Part shown: one piece after another, positions 35,970 to 45,401 of the stretch | Layout: each line of letters starts with the position of its first letter | Position numbering within the stretch: the first letter of the stretch is position 1 | DNA from: Thalassotalea sp. 42_200_T64 | GTDB taxonomy: Bacteria; Pseudomonadota; Gammaproteobacteria; Enterobacterales; Alteromonadaceae | DNA length: 64,000 nucleotides | Assembly: GCA_002162925.1 (NCBI GenBank) | Contig: MABC01000042.1 | Location: forward strand, 1 to 64,000 | Direction of reading: 5' to 3' | Notes under the pieces: model-generated | What the model saw: only the letters and a program-made list of their open reading frames with translations | The model's database searches: none | What the model was told of the DNA's origin: nothing | Translations under genes and position numbers: made by a program

Positions 35970-37362
35970 TACTTCCTCCTTGAGTGATGGCAATGAAAAA
36001 CATCATGGTGGCGCAAGTGGCACCAATGGTCGGCAATGAAATATTGTTGACCACCTGTTCCAGTATTTTATTGCGCATATACCAGTGGATTGCCAACATG
36101 ATGGTAATGGTGAGCACCGTTTGCATGATGTATTGGCTAGATAATACATTTTTATCGCCTTGCAGTAACAACATAGACTGCATCATGCGCCAGGCGGTAG
36201 CAAAGTCTGGTGCACGAAAAAACACCCAGGTGATATTCACTAAAAAGTAGGTAAATAGCGCTAACACCACTTTTCCCTGAGTCGTACTCCAAAAGGCGAC
36301 CTGCTGGTATTTTTGATACAGGATTCTCTCTGCGGCCAAATACAAACCGTGCAAACCGCCCCACGCCACGAAGGTCCAGGCGGCGCCATGCCATAAGCCG
36401 CCAAGTAACATGGTCAGCATTAAATTAATAAAGGTACGTTTTGTGCCCTTTTTGTTGCCCCCTAACGGAATGTATAAATAATCACGTAACCAGCTTGAAA
36501 GCGAGATGTGCCATCTGCGCCAAAAATCGGAAAAACCAATGGCGGCATAGGGAAAGTTAAAGTTGTTTGGCAATGAAAAACCTAAGGTTAAGGCGACACC
36601 GATGGCGATAGTGGAATAACCGGAAAAATCGCAAAATATTTGCCCCGAAAACGCCAGAGTGCCTAACCAGGCATCGACTGGGATTAATAAATCAGAGGCG
36701 GCGAAAACCTTTTCGGCAGCAGGCGCCAATATGCCATCGGCAACGACAACTTTTGAGAACATGCCGATGATCATCATGGTTAGGCCCCAAAATAGCTGAT
36801 TACTGCTTGCCACCCTCGGCGTAGCAAATTGTGGGATTAAAAACGTAGGGCGCACAATAGGGCCTGCCACCAGTTGCGGGAAAAAGGTCACGAACAAAGA
36901 AAAATCAAGCAAGGATTTGGCTGGCTCTGCCCGTTTTAAATACACATCCAGTGAATACGCCATGGTTTGGAAAGTATAAAAAGAGATCCCCACTGGCAAG
37001 ATAATGTCCCAGGCCGCCGGTTGGTATTCAATGTTGAATAGCGCCATGAAAGTAATAAAGTTATCGAGTAAAAATTGCCCATACTTAAAGAAGCCAAGCA
37101 TTCCTAAGTTCACCACTATGCTAATAATCAACAATACTTTGCGCGCCTGCGGTCGGTTTTCAGCAAACATACGTTTCGCCACATGCCAGTCAACTACAGT
37201 GGATATCCATAATAAGATCACAAAGGGCGGGTTCCAGGCCGCATAAAAGACGTAACTGGCGATCAGTAAATTGGTTTTTTTGATACGCCAGCTAAACGGC
37301 AAGTTGTGCAAGGCAAGCACAACACCAAAGAAAAAAATGAAGGCAAACGAATTAAATAACAT
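35944..37362 (-). CDS. MBOAT-family O-acyltransferase (AlgI-like)
   Basis: 472 aa from the ATG at 37362 with AGGG six bases upstream. About ten membrane helices. LPVGISFYTFQTMAYSLDVY, FWRRWHISLSSWLRDYLYIP and LLGGLWHGAAWTFVAWGGLHG hold the conserved MBOAT blocks, including the catalytic His of LWHGA. AlgI-type enzymes pass acetyl groups over the inner membrane to a periplasmic partner, here probably the overlapping SGNH-like protein. No alginate genes are nearby, so the acceptor is unknown. Confidence 0.9.
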   Translation of the reverse strand: MLFNSFAFIFFFGVVLALHNLPFSWRIKKTNLLIASYVFYAAWNPPFVILLWISTVVDWHVAKRMFAENRPQARKVLLIISIVVNLGMLGFFKYGQFLLDNFITFMALFNIEYQPAAWDIILPVGISFYTFQTMAYSLDVYLKRAEPAKSLLDFSLFVTFFPQLVAGPIVRPTFLIPQFATPRVASSNQLFWGLTMMIIGMFSKVVVADGILAPAAEKVFAASDLLIPVDAWLGTLAFSGQIFCDFSGYSTIAIGVALTLGFSLPNNFNFPYAAIGFSDFWRRWHISLSSWLRDYLYIPLGGNKKGTKRTFINLMLTMLLGGLWHGAAWTFVAWGGLHGLYLAAERILYQKYQQVAFWSTTQGKVVLALFTYFLVNITWVFFRAPDFATAWRMMQSMLLLQGDKNVLSSQYIMQTVLTITIMLAIHWYMRNKILEQVVNNISLPTIGATCATMMFFIAITQGGSNAFIYFQF

Positions 37363-37624
37363 TAGGTACCCTGAATTGAGCGAATTCACCCACATCGGTG
37401 AATTTTATAAAATCGGTAAGTTAAATATGTACAAACGTTAAGTTTAGAAGTTGCTTATTGAAAGTCAAAATAGTGGCTAAAAATGGAATTTTATCGATTG
37501 TTTGCTAGGCTTTATGCGTGTTCTTGCTGGCAATGATACTTAATGAATTCATAGTTTTTGGATTATATGAGCAGTTTCAAAGTGAATATAGCCGTGCATT
37601 TAATTTCATTAAGGATAAACATAA

Positions 37625-38398
37625 ATGAATAAATTTATAACCAAAACTCTCGCCTGTTGCATGCTGTTAACGTTGCAAATGCTTTTCGGCACAGTCTCTG
37701 CTGCCGAGGCAAAACCTGATTCTCTGGCCGATATTTGGATTATGGTGCCAAATCCGGGGCAAAGCGAAAAATTTGAAAACGCGTTTCAAAAACACATCAA
37801 ATTCAGAGCGGAAAAAGGTGACCCTCGCCCTTGGAAAACTTATGTTCCCGTGGTTGGTAAAAACCTGAATTATTATGTCGTACGTTTTTGCTGTACTAAA
37901 TTTAACGACATTGAAAGTTATGTAAAATGGGGAAAAGACAAGAAGATTCAAGACGACTGGAATAAACATGTTGATAAATATGTAGCACATTATGAGCATT
38001 ATTATGCTCGTCTCGACTTTGAAAATAGCAACTGGCCAGAAGGCGATCAAGGTTACAAATATTTTGGAGTAACCGATTACACGCCGAAAATGGGCAAAGG
38101 AAAATCGATCAGCGCAGGCAAAGAAATGTTAAGCGATAACGCTAAAGCGATGAAATGGCCATATTCCTGGTCTTGGAGCTGGCAAATTGGTGGTGACGAA
38201 GATTTGTCATTGGTTATCCCATACAAAGGCTATGCAGGCATGACGCCACCCGATAAATCCTTTGCCAAAATCTTAGCGGAACATTTAGGCGATGAAGCCA
38301 AGGCGGGTGAAATTTTCAAGCAATGGTCTGATAATTTCCATTCTACCAATTATACGGTGTACCGTTTGCGTGATGACATGTCGATGAGCGAGGATTAA
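37625..38398 (+). CDS. Secreted conserved hypothetical protein
   Basis: 257 aa with a clear signal peptide (cleavage near AEA, residue about 28). The mature part is rich in Trp, Tyr and Lys, without cysteine pairs apart from FCCTKF. It contains two similar-looking halves (IWIMVPNPGQSEKFENAF and SLVIPYKGYAGM...KSFAKIL), perhaps tandem dimeric alpha-beta barrel units. I do not recognise the family. It is monocistronic, with a terminator behind it. Confidence 0.6.
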   Translation: MNKFITKTLACCMLLTLQMLFGTVSAAEAKPDSLADIWIMVPNPGQSEKFENAFQKHIKFRAEKGDPRPWKTYVPVVGKNLNYYVVRFCCTKFNDIESYVKWGKDKKIQDDWNKHVDKYVAHYEHYYARLDFENSNWPEGDQGYKYFGVTDYTPKMGKGKSISAGKEMLSDNAKAMKWPYSWSWSWQIGGDEDLSLVIPYKGYAGMTPPDKSFAKILAEHLGDEAKAGEIFKQWSDNFHSTNYTVYRLRDDMSMSED

Positions 38399-38417
38399 AT
38401 TATTTAGTTGATATAAA

Positions 38418-38467
38418 CCCGTCACCATTCAAGATGTAGGTTTCAGAGCACTTTGAATAGTGACGGG
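38418..38467. repeat. Long inverted repeat after the secreted-protein gene
   Basis: CCCGTCACCATTCA and TGAATAGTGACGGG form a 14-bp stem with one mismatch around a 22-nt loop. There is no T-run; perhaps an RNA-stabilising hairpin. Confidence 0.6.
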
Positions 38468-38480
38468 TATCGATACAGCT

Positions 38481-38515
38481 AAAAGCCACTTGTCTTAAGT
38501 GGTTTTTATTTTTTA
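38481..38515. terminator. Bidirectional intrinsic terminator
   Basis: CCACTTGTCTTAAGTGG stem with A-rich left flank and T-rich right flank, between convergent 37625 gene and sbcC. Confidence 0.75.
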
Positions 38516-38559
38516 CTGGTTATCAGTGCTGTTCGAAGTTTTCTAGCCTTTGTTTGTCT

Positions 38560-41500
38560 CTATTGAGTTACAGTGCTAATTGAACTCCCTTCCCTTGAGC
38601 TTTTGACATCGATGCGCAGTGCCATTTGCTCTTTTAACTCAGAAACATGCGAGATAATGCCTATGGTTCTGCCTGTTGCCTGTAAATCGATTAAAGTTTG
38701 AATGGCAAGTTGCAACGACTCTTGATCTAATGAGCCAAATCCTTCATCAATAAACAAGGTATCCAGTTGGATACCGCCAGAGCGTTGTTGTACTACATCA
38801 CTTAACCCTAGCGCTAACGACAGTGATGCCATGAACGACTCACCACCAGACAAAGTGGCAACCGGTCTGGTTTTTCCGGTGTAGGCATCGTCTATGGCTA
38901 AATCTAAGCCGGCGGTGACATTTTTCTTTTGTGTTTCTTCATTCTGGCGCACCAAACGGTATTGCCCCTTACTCATGATGTGCAAGCGTTTGCTGGCAAT
39001 GGCCAAAACTGAATCGAGTAAATCGCCTAACACAAAGCGCTCTAGTGACACCCTCACTTTTCCTCTACCACCGGCCGCGGCGGCCAAGGTGCCAATCACT
39101 TCAAATTGTTTTTTATTCTCGCTCTGTTCATTTTCAAGACGGCTTATTTTAGTGAGAGTATCATTTAATTTGCTCAATTTATTCTGCGCTTGCGCCCAGT
39201 ACTGTTCCGCCTGTTGATAATTAAGATGTTGCTGACTCTCTTTATCTGCAAGCGTATCTATATTTGGCGGTTGTTTATCGCTTAGCTGCTCGCTTAATAA
39301 ATTTAGCTCAGAGGTTAATGTTTGTGTGCTTTGCTCAAATGCGGTAATTTGCTGCTGTAATGATTGCATTTTTGCTACGCTTGCAGTTGCTATTTCAAAT
39401 GCCGCTATATTGGCAAAATCACTATCACTCAATGCCTGTTGCCAAATATTGGCCTGCTCAGTTTCACGTTGTGTTAACCCTAACTGCTGCTTGGTAAGCT
39501 CTTCCACCTTTGCCTTTATTGCACTACATTCATTACTCGTTTGCTGCTGTTGCTGCTGGGCATGTTGTAAATCACTATCGAGTTTGTTGATGCCCTGCTG
39601 ACATTGATTCATCGCTGCAGTTAAGGCTGATTGCTCTCGATATTGTGCAGGTAATGCCTGTTCAGCAGTGTTTAACAAGGTTTGAGCTGAACTGGACTTT
39701 GCAGTTAAATTCGGCAATTGCGCAGTCAACTGCTCAATTTTTTCGGCTAACGGGGTTAAATGACTCTCCATGGCCTGCAATTTTTTCATCGCTGCTGGAA
39801 TTTGCTTTTCAGTATTTAAGATAAACTCTGTCTGCAGATTAATATCTCGCAACTGCGCCTTTAAGTTATCTAAAGTACTGTTGGCGGCATCACCCAATTC
39901 AGTATTTAGTTTTTGCAATTGTTGCTGATATTGATTAAGCACTTCGTCTGCTTGCGCCAGCGCTTTATCGAGTTGTGATTTTGCCGTTTGTTTTTGGCTT
40001 TGCAATGCTCTGGCATCATCAACTTTTTGTTTGGATATATCTTCCATGCCTGAGGTCAATGTTGCCGGACTTGGATGTTCAATCGAGCCGCACACCGGAC
40101 AGGGAGCATCTTGATGTAAGGTTTTCGCTAACACTGCCGCCTGATTGGAATGCCAGAGCATCTCAATTTTATTGGCACCTTGTGTCGCCAGCTTATAGTC
40201 GTGTTCAGCCTGGCTGAATGCTTGCGTTAATTGAGTAATTTTCTGTTGCTGCTGATGACTTGCCGCTAGCGTTTGCGCAACTTTAGTTGCCAAGCTGATC
40301 TGCTGCTGCAATTGACTTTGCTGTAATAACACTTGCACTTTATTAACAGTTTTTTGTTGTAAATCTTCAATATGAAGCTGACCATTTTTACTGCGCCGGG
40401 TAAGCTCGGCTAATTTCTCTGTGGCTTCTTGTTGCAGCGCAATTAAAGCTTGTTCATCTTTAGCCGCTCGCACTGCACTTTGCTGCACATTGGCAAAATC
40501 TGCCAAGGTATGACTATAGCCCTGTAATTGGTTTAATTGCGCTCTTAGTGGGTCTCGGTTTAAACAATTCTTGTTCATCAACGCAAGCATGGCTTGGTGT
40601 TGTTGCAATTGTTGCTGTTTTTGTTGCTGCAGCGCCTTGGCCTGCTCAAGCTGCACGCTATTTTGTTTTATATCGTTAACAACCTGGCAAAGCGCCTTAT
40701 ATTTGGGGGCTATAGCACTGGCTTTTTCCGCCAGGCCTAACTCGTCCTTTTGCTGTTCAACTTCTGTTTTATTGACCAGGTGGGTGTGTAACTGCTGCTG
40801 TTTACTGGCTTTATCATTAAAGGCTTTGGCTAAGTTTTCCGCCATTTTTAAATCATTAAGCGCTAGTTGTTTGCTTTTATCGGCCGCAACTTTAATGGTG
40901 TTTAACTCATTTTGTTGTTGCTCGGCGTCACGAATTGACGTTTTGAGTTGATCAACATTGGCAACAAATACTTCGTTTAAGGTTTCTTCAATTTGTTCTT
41001 TATACTTTTTATAAATTCTGTCGATATGCGCGGCTTTATCTTTTAATAAAAACTCGATGCGTTTGAATATTTCGGTTTGGAACAAGGTAGATAATATGGC
41101 TTGTCTGGCATCCGATTTAGCCAACAGTAATTCTCTAAACTTGCCTTGCGGCAACACCATAACTTGCCGAAACTGCTCGACAGAAAGGCCAATGATCTGT
41201 TTTATTTGTTCATCGGCATCTTTTTTCTTTTTCGCCACCAAGGTTTCTTCATCGCCATTGGCTAACACTTTGCGAAGATGAGCTGCAGCTTTTTGTTCGG
41301 TAACGCCATCGCCTCGCTTGGCCTTGCGCATTTGCGTTGGTGTACGGGTAATACGGTAATGCTTGCCTCGAATGGAAAACTCCAGGCTTAATTCCGTTAA
41401 GGTTTCAGCAAAGGCATTGTCACACCTTACCCCCATGTCTTTGCGTGCTTCATCGGTGGTTTCACCATAAAGGGCATAACAAATGGCGTGTAAAATGGAT

Positions 41501-41625
41501 GACTTGCCTGCTCCTGTTGGGCCATCAATCAAAAATAACGGGTTATCGCCTAAATCACTAAAGTCGATGTGCTCGTGGTCGGCAAAAGGGCCAAAGGCAT
41601 GAATGTCGAGGTTATGGAGTTTCAT
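38560..41625 (-). CDS. sbcC: Exonuclease subunit SbcC
   Basis: 1021 aa. Walker A GPTGAGKSS (about 35-43), two long Gln-rich coiled-coil arms, a zinc hook CPVCG (about 508), signature LSGGESFMASLSLALGL and Walker B LDTLFIDEGFGSLD near the C-terminus: the full Rad50-type plan. With SbcD it forms an ATP-dependent nuclease that opens hairpins and resects protein-blocked ends. The stop and start of the two genes overlap as TAATG, so they are translationally coupled. Palindrome-cleaving activity is relevant because this genome carries many palindromic repeats. Confidence 0.95.
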   Translation of the reverse strand: MKLHNLDIHAFGPFADHEHIDFSDLGDNPLFLIDGPTGAGKSSILHAICYALYGETTDEARKDMGVRCDNAFAETLTELSLEFSIRGKHYRITRTPTQMRKAKRGDGVTEQKAAAHLRKVLANGDEETLVAKKKKDADEQIKQIIGLSVEQFRQVMVLPQGKFRELLLAKSDARQAILSTLFQTEIFKRIEFLLKDKAAHIDRIYKKYKEQIEETLNEVFVANVDQLKTSIRDAEQQQNELNTIKVAADKSKQLALNDLKMAENLAKAFNDKASKQQQLHTHLVNKTEVEQQKDELGLAEKASAIAPKYKALCQVVNDIKQNSVQLEQAKALQQQKQQQLQQHQAMLALMNKNCLNRDPLRAQLNQLQGYSHTLADFANVQQSAVRAAKDEQALIALQQEATEKLAELTRRSKNGQLHIEDLQQKTVNKVQVLLQQSQLQQQISLATKVAQTLAASHQQQQKITQLTQAFSQAEHDYKLATQGANKIEMLWHSNQAAVLAKTLHQDAPCPVCGSIEHPSPATLTSGMEDISKQKVDDARALQSQKQTAKSQLDKALAQADEVLNQYQQQLQKLNTELGDAANSTLDNLKAQLRDINLQTEFILNTEKQIPAAMKKLQAMESHLTPLAEKIEQLTAQLPNLTAKSSSAQTLLNTAEQALPAQYREQSALTAAMNQCQQGINKLDSDLQHAQQQQQQTSNECSAIKAKVEELTKQQLGLTQRETEQANIWQQALSDSDFANIAAFEIATASVAKMQSLQQQITAFEQSTQTLTSELNLLSEQLSDKQPPNIDTLADKESQQHLNYQQAEQYWAQAQNKLSKLNDTLTKISRLENEQSENKKQFEVIGTLAAAAGGRGKVRVSLERFVLGDLLDSVLAIASKRLHIMSKGQYRLVRQNEETQKKNVTAGLDLAIDDAYTGKTRPVATLSGGESFMASLSLALGLSDVVQQRSGGIQLDTLFIDEGFGSLDQESLQLAIQTLIDLQATGRTIGIISHVSELKEQMALRIDVKSSREGSSISTVTQ

Positions 41626-42803
41626 TATTCAGCCTCCATATTATTGACTACAGAGCGAGCTTCAATGATGGTGGCATGTAACAACTGTTGTTGTTCGGTG
41701 GTTAACTCACAATCCATTACCTGAGTGAAAAAATCGGTAAACACTTGCTCTTCACTGCGCTCATTACCGGCACTGTTTTTTTCCTGGCTCAGTTTAGAGT
41801 TTGAGCTTAACTCAAAGTTAGTGCGCTCTATTTGCAATACATTGGCATACACCTGGCGCAAGCGCCCCATAGGGTCGAGGATCACTTGCGTATCGGTTAA
41901 CTTTGCCAGAATATAATCGTCTGGTTGTGGATCGCTTTTGCCTTGCTCAATAAGCTCTTGCAACGTCCCCTCTAACACTCTTAAATCATGCCTGGCTTTA
42001 AGCGGTAAATGCTGATGGCTTTGTAAGCCATCACTGTTTAGCTCAATTAAGGTAACTCCCTTTTTCTGTTTATATTCTGAAAATGAATACTTGAGTAATG
42101 ATCCGGAATAACGAATGTGTTCAGCGCCTTTGTATTGTGGTGCATGTAAGTGACCAAGGGCAACATAATCAAATTCGGTTAACGGCTGCCAGGATACTCT
42201 ATCAGCACCGCCAATAGATAACGGCCGCTCAGAGTCTGACTCACTCGCGCCATCAATAAAACAATGGCTAAGTAATACTTTCGGCTGTTTACTCTCTGTT
42301 GCCTTAGCTAAGATTTTTTGTGCCAGATAGGTATGGGCTTGATCATAGGTTTTTATCTCTAGCCCAGCATCATTAGTGTTAAATGCTTCTCGAACTTCTA
42401 CCGGATCGTGATAAGGAATGCCGTAAAATGAAACTGGCCCGGTATCGCTGCTTATCACCACGGGCGTTTCAATGTTTTTTATGTCGGCCAGGATGTGCAG
42501 GCCGGCCTTTTGCATTTGCTGGGCGCCAAAACGTAAACGTTTGGCACTGTCGTGGTTACCACTGATGATGATAATGGGGATCTGCAGTGGCTCTATTTCA
42601 TTAACAAAGTCATTGAGCGCATCTACGGCGTCACTTGGTGGCACCGCGCGGTCAAAAATGTCTCCGGATACCACTAAGGCATCTACTTTGTGTTCAATGG
42701 CGTATTGTTTAACTTGTTTTAATACGAAAAGTTGATCGGCTAACAATGAGATATTTTGAAACAACCGGCCTATGTGCCAGTCTGAAGTATGAATAAAGCG
42801 CAT
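41625..42803 (-). CDS. sbcD: Exonuclease subunit SbcD
   Basis: 392 aa Mre11-type metallophosphoesterase. HTSDWHIGRLF, SGDIFDRAVPP, GNHDS and GHLHAPQ supply the di-manganese ligands in order. AGGGAT lies six bases before the ATG. An array of seven AAGTGCT heptamers begins only ten bases upstream of the start codon, between any promoter and the ribosome-binding site. The C-terminal capping domain is complete. Partner SbcC follows with TAATG overlap. Confidence 0.95.
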   Translation of the reverse strand: MRFIHTSDWHIGRLFQNISLLADQLFVLKQVKQYAIEHKVDALVVSGDIFDRAVPPSDAVDALNDFVNEIEPLQIPIIIISGNHDSAKRLRFGAQQMQKAGLHILADIKNIETPVVISSDTGPVSFYGIPYHDPVEVREAFNTNDAGLEIKTYDQAHTYLAQKILAKATESKQPKVLLSHCFIDGASESDSERPLSIGGADRVSWQPLTEFDYVALGHLHAPQYKGAEHIRYSGSLLKYSFSEYKQKKGVTLIELNSDGLQSHQHLPLKARHDLRVLEGTLQELIEQGKSDPQPDDYILAKLTDTQVILDPMGRLRQVYANVLQIERTNFELSSNSKLSQEKNSAGNERSEEQVFTDFFTQVMDCELTTEQQQLLHATIIEARSVVNNMEAE

Positions 42804-42813
42804 CTGATCCCTA

Positions 42814-42862
42814 AAGTGCTAAGTGCTAAGTGCTAAGTGCTAAGTGCTAAGTGCTAAGTGCT
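42814..42862. repeat. Heptanucleotide tandem array, 7 x AAGTGCT
   Basis: Seven perfect units, no interruption, in the leader of sbcD directly before its ribosome-binding site. Slippage would change leader length in 7-nt steps. Confidence 0.95.
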
Positions 42863-43055
42863 AAGCACAAGGTAAGGCATCAAAAGGGATTTCTCAATAG
42901 CTGTTTTTGATTAGGTTATAAATATCTTAAAAAGCTAAGGGTCTGTTGACCTTTGCGGTACAAATTTTGTTCAAACAGGCGAGCTTTGAACAAGGCTTGG
43001 CGATTGAAGTTTGGTTATTCCAAATAATTGAGCCATAACGCGGTGCAAAGTTCGC

Positions 43056-44645
43056 CTATTTTATCCTTGTTATGGTTAATTCAATATAGCCTTTGTTATT
43101 GTCATAAAAACTCCAGGCGTCATTGGCAAAACAGTATAAATAGCCCGGGTAAATAATTCTTAGCGGTACATTATTAGTAAATTCTGTAAGTTGCAGGTAT
43201 TGGTGCGGTATAGCGCTACCGTCATTTTTAACCACCCGTTGATAATCTTTGTCGTGTTTGTACTTCACATCCTGATGGCCTTTACCACTATCGTTGGCAA
43301 TGGCACCAATCATGGCAAACCAGGGCTTGCTTTCCACTCGTTTAGTGCCAAAAAAGTCACTCGATTCGTTTTGACTTAAGCGTTTGTACAATGACTCAAA
43401 TTTCCCCAAAAAGCTTGACGTGGCGCGGATCAGGTCACTGCTGGTGCGTTGTTTATTTTGCTCGGTACCTAACCAATTGCAACTCTCTTTACCATCTTGC
43501 CACTCACCGCTGGCGCTAAAGGCATATTCATCTCCTTGTTCAAGGTAAATATTGGCACAATTCCAGCGAATTTTGGCATATACCTCAATGGTAATGCTTT
43601 CGCCCTGAGCAAGAATTTGAGTAACATGATAGGGTTCATGCTCGATGGGCGATAGTCGTTGGCGCACATAGGCACTTTCATGAAAGTACGGCGAATTTTG
43701 TTTGATCAACGCCGGGATATTCCTGGGACGAGAGCGCAGTTTGGCAAATGCACCTTTGTAGGAGTTGTGTAGTATGCCGGCAGCATTATCGATAATTAAC
43801 TGTTCAACATCGTGGCGAAAGCCAAGGCCAAACATTTTGCTTTGGGCGATCATCCATTTTAATGCACCATTAGATAAGTCACTGTCGTAGTAACCGCCGC
43901 CAACATCGGCATGAACACCAGGAAACCACATTTCGATGGCATCTTTATGTTTTTCTACGTTACTCCAGCGCGTCACGGTAAAGTTGGTTCTGCGCTCGTC
44001 CATGGCCATGGCATGACGAGCGTGCAAAATATGACTCGCAAGCTTAGTGTCATGGAATTGCCAAGTGTCTTTTCTGTCAAACAAATTGATGATTTCAAGA
44101 TCGTCAGGAATGCCCAGTGCGCCAACAGTGTCCCAAACGCCTAAAAAGGTGATCGGTATAGCCGCCTGCTCATGGAAAAATTGCCAGTCTGGCTCTGCCC
44201 AACTGTTTTTATTCTGTCGTTTTTTATAACCGCTGTGAAATGCTTTATCGACTCGTTGCCAGCTTTCTTTGGCCGCGATGTGTTGTAGCTTTAATAACCC
44301 CTTACCGAGAAAGCCGGATAAACTTCTGGCAGAAAAAGCGCCACGGGAAAAGCCAAAAATCAATAACTCATCCCCCTCCCGATAATTCAAGCCGAGCCAA
44401 TGGTAAGCACTGGAAATATGCCGATTGATGCCAAACCCCAATGCCCCACCCAAAACCTCGTCAACGATGCCAATTTCTTCGCCGCCAACGCCGGGGTGAT
44501 AAAACACTTTTTGCTCAATACCACCTTCGCTTGTTTTATTAATGGCATTTTTTAATCGGTATACATTGGTGGGCGAGGCTACACCATTTTCTTCTTGTTC
44601 GGGGTTATTCCAGGTTCCGTCAAAACATATAATTAGTCTTTTCAT
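43056..44645 (-). CDS. DUF2235-family alpha/beta hydrolase-like protein
   Basis: 529 aa. FDGTWNN at residue about 8 and GFSRGAFSAR at about 97 are the two hallmarks of DUF2235; the second contains the GxSxG nucleophile elbow. WDTVGALGIP and GVHADVGGGYY hold the other conserved Asp/His positions. Family members include type VI secretion phospholipase effectors (Tle1-like), but no VgrG, PAAR or immunity gene is adjacent, so a cytosolic hydrolase is as likely. The C-terminal 180 residues may be a lipid- or sugar-binding beta domain. Confidence 0.75.
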   Translation of the reverse strand: MKRLIICFDGTWNNPEQEENGVASPTNVYRLKNAINKTSEGGIEQKVFYHPGVGGEEIGIVDEVLGGALGFGINRHISSAYHWLGLNYREGDELLIFGFSRGAFSARSLSGFLGKGLLKLQHIAAKESWQRVDKAFHSGYKKRQNKNSWAEPDWQFFHEQAAIPITFLGVWDTVGALGIPDDLEIINLFDRKDTWQFHDTKLASHILHARHAMAMDERRTNFTVTRWSNVEKHKDAIEMWFPGVHADVGGGYYDSDLSNGALKWMIAQSKMFGLGFRHDVEQLIIDNAAGILHNSYKGAFAKLRSRPRNIPALIKQNSPYFHESAYVRQRLSPIEHEPYHVTQILAQGESITIEVYAKIRWNCANIYLEQGDEYAFSASGEWQDGKESCNWLGTEQNKQRTSSDLIRATSSFLGKFESLYKRLSQNESSDFFGTKRVESKPWFAMIGAIANDSGKGHQDVKYKHDKDYQRVVKNDGSAIPHQYLQLTEFTNNVPLRIIYPGYLYCFANDAWSFYDNNKGYIELTITRIK

Positions 44646-44846
44646 CTTGCATCCCTCCCTAGTAAAAATGGCGATGTTATTGATAAAATTTTTATTATTG
44701 ATAGCTTTAACGTTAGTTGAAAACAGTCAAGTTAGCGAAACTAAATGTTGCCCTTAACCGGGTTTAATCACAGCCATTTTTTTTGATAAATGGCTTTGTT
44801 TTTAAATATTCCATAAATAATTCGGGAATGTTAAAGCAATAGAACA

Positions 44847-44860
44847 TTGATCTAGATCAA
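44847..44860 (+). promoter_or_regulatory. FNR binding site upstream of nrdGD
   Basis: TTGATCTAGATCAA is a perfect match to the FNR palindrome TTGAT-N4-ATCAA. Its centre lies 41.5 bp upstream of position 44895, the start implied by a TATAGT -10 box at 44884-44889. This fits a class II FNR-activated promoter and anaerobic expression of the downstream enzyme. Confidence 0.85.
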
Positions 44861-44876
44861 ACTACCCGTACACCAA

Positions 44877-44892
44877 AACACTATATAGTGTG
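44877..44892 (+). promoter_or_regulatory. NrdR box 1
   Basis: ACACTATATAGTGT is a palindromic match to the NrdR box consensus. It covers the predicted -10 element, so binding would block RNA polymerase. Confidence 0.85.
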
Positions 44893-44908
44893 CTTAACAA
44901 TAACAATA

Positions 44909-44924
44909 ACACAATATATAGTTT
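44909..44924 (+). promoter_or_regulatory. NrdR box 2
   Basis: ACACAATATATAGTTT begins 32 bp after box 1, about three helical turns, the usual tandem NrdR spacing. It ends directly before the nrdG ATG, leaving no room for a Shine-Dalgarno sequence. Confidence 0.8.
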
Positions 44925-45401
44925 ATGACTTTTAATTGCTTACCTCCAACCATCGTCTTTCAGGAAGTGCCAAATGAGATAAGTTTGTGCTTTAGCATCA
45001 CCGGCTGCCAGGTTGGTTGCAAGGGTTGCCATAGCACCGAACTTTGGAATAAAAACTTTGGCCAGACTCTTACCAATACAAATCTCCTACACTGGATTAA
45101 CAAATACCAAGGGTTAATTTCTACGGTGTTATTTATGGGTGGTGAATGGCAACAACACTGCCTTATTGAAAAATTGATTATCGCCAAGCATCTGGGCTTA
45201 AAAACCTGTCTTTATACTGGCAAAAATACGGTTGATGATGAAATCAAACAACATTTAACTTATGCCAAAGTGGGCAAGTGGGATCCCCAACGGGGTGGCT
45301 TAAACACCCCGGGAACAAATCAAAAGTTTATAGAGTTGGCCACGGGTAACTCTCTAAATCATCTATTTATCAAACAAGGAATACAACATGTTGCGGCTTA
45401 G
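44925..45401 (+). CDS. nrdG: Anaerobic ribonucleotide reductase activase NrdG
   Basis: 158-aa radical-SAM protein. The CxxxCxxC cluster motif is C28, C32, C35 in GCQVGCKGCH. It cleaves S-adenosylmethionine to install the glycyl radical on NrdD. The gene precedes nrdD, the reverse of the common order, and overlaps it by 14 bp. The ATG follows an NrdR box with no ribosome-binding site, so initiation may be inefficient or leaderless. This is the short NrdG type starting near VFQEVPNEIS. Regulated by FNR and NrdR sites upstream. Confidence 0.9.
   Translation: MTFNCLPPTIVFQEVPNEISLCFSITGCQVGCKGCHSTELWNKNFGQTLTNTNLLHWINKYQGLISTVLFMGGEWQQHCLIEKLIIAKHLGLKTCLYTGKNTVDDEIKQHLTYAKVGKWDPQRGGLNTPGTNQKFIELATGNSLNHLFIKQGIQHVAA

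Noticed and set aside
38894..40951. Several cysteine-rich open frames opposite sbcC
   Set aside because: They are the complement of Gln/Ala-rich coiled-coil codons of sbcC; no ribosome-binding sites or family resemblance.
42814..42862. Tandem repeats could be mistaken for a CRISPR array
   Set aside because: Units are 7 bp, contiguous and without spacers, and no cas gene is present.
43056..44645. Type VI secretion effector locus
   Set aside because: DUF2235 alone is not sufficient; no VgrG, PAAR, adaptor or immunity gene flanks it.
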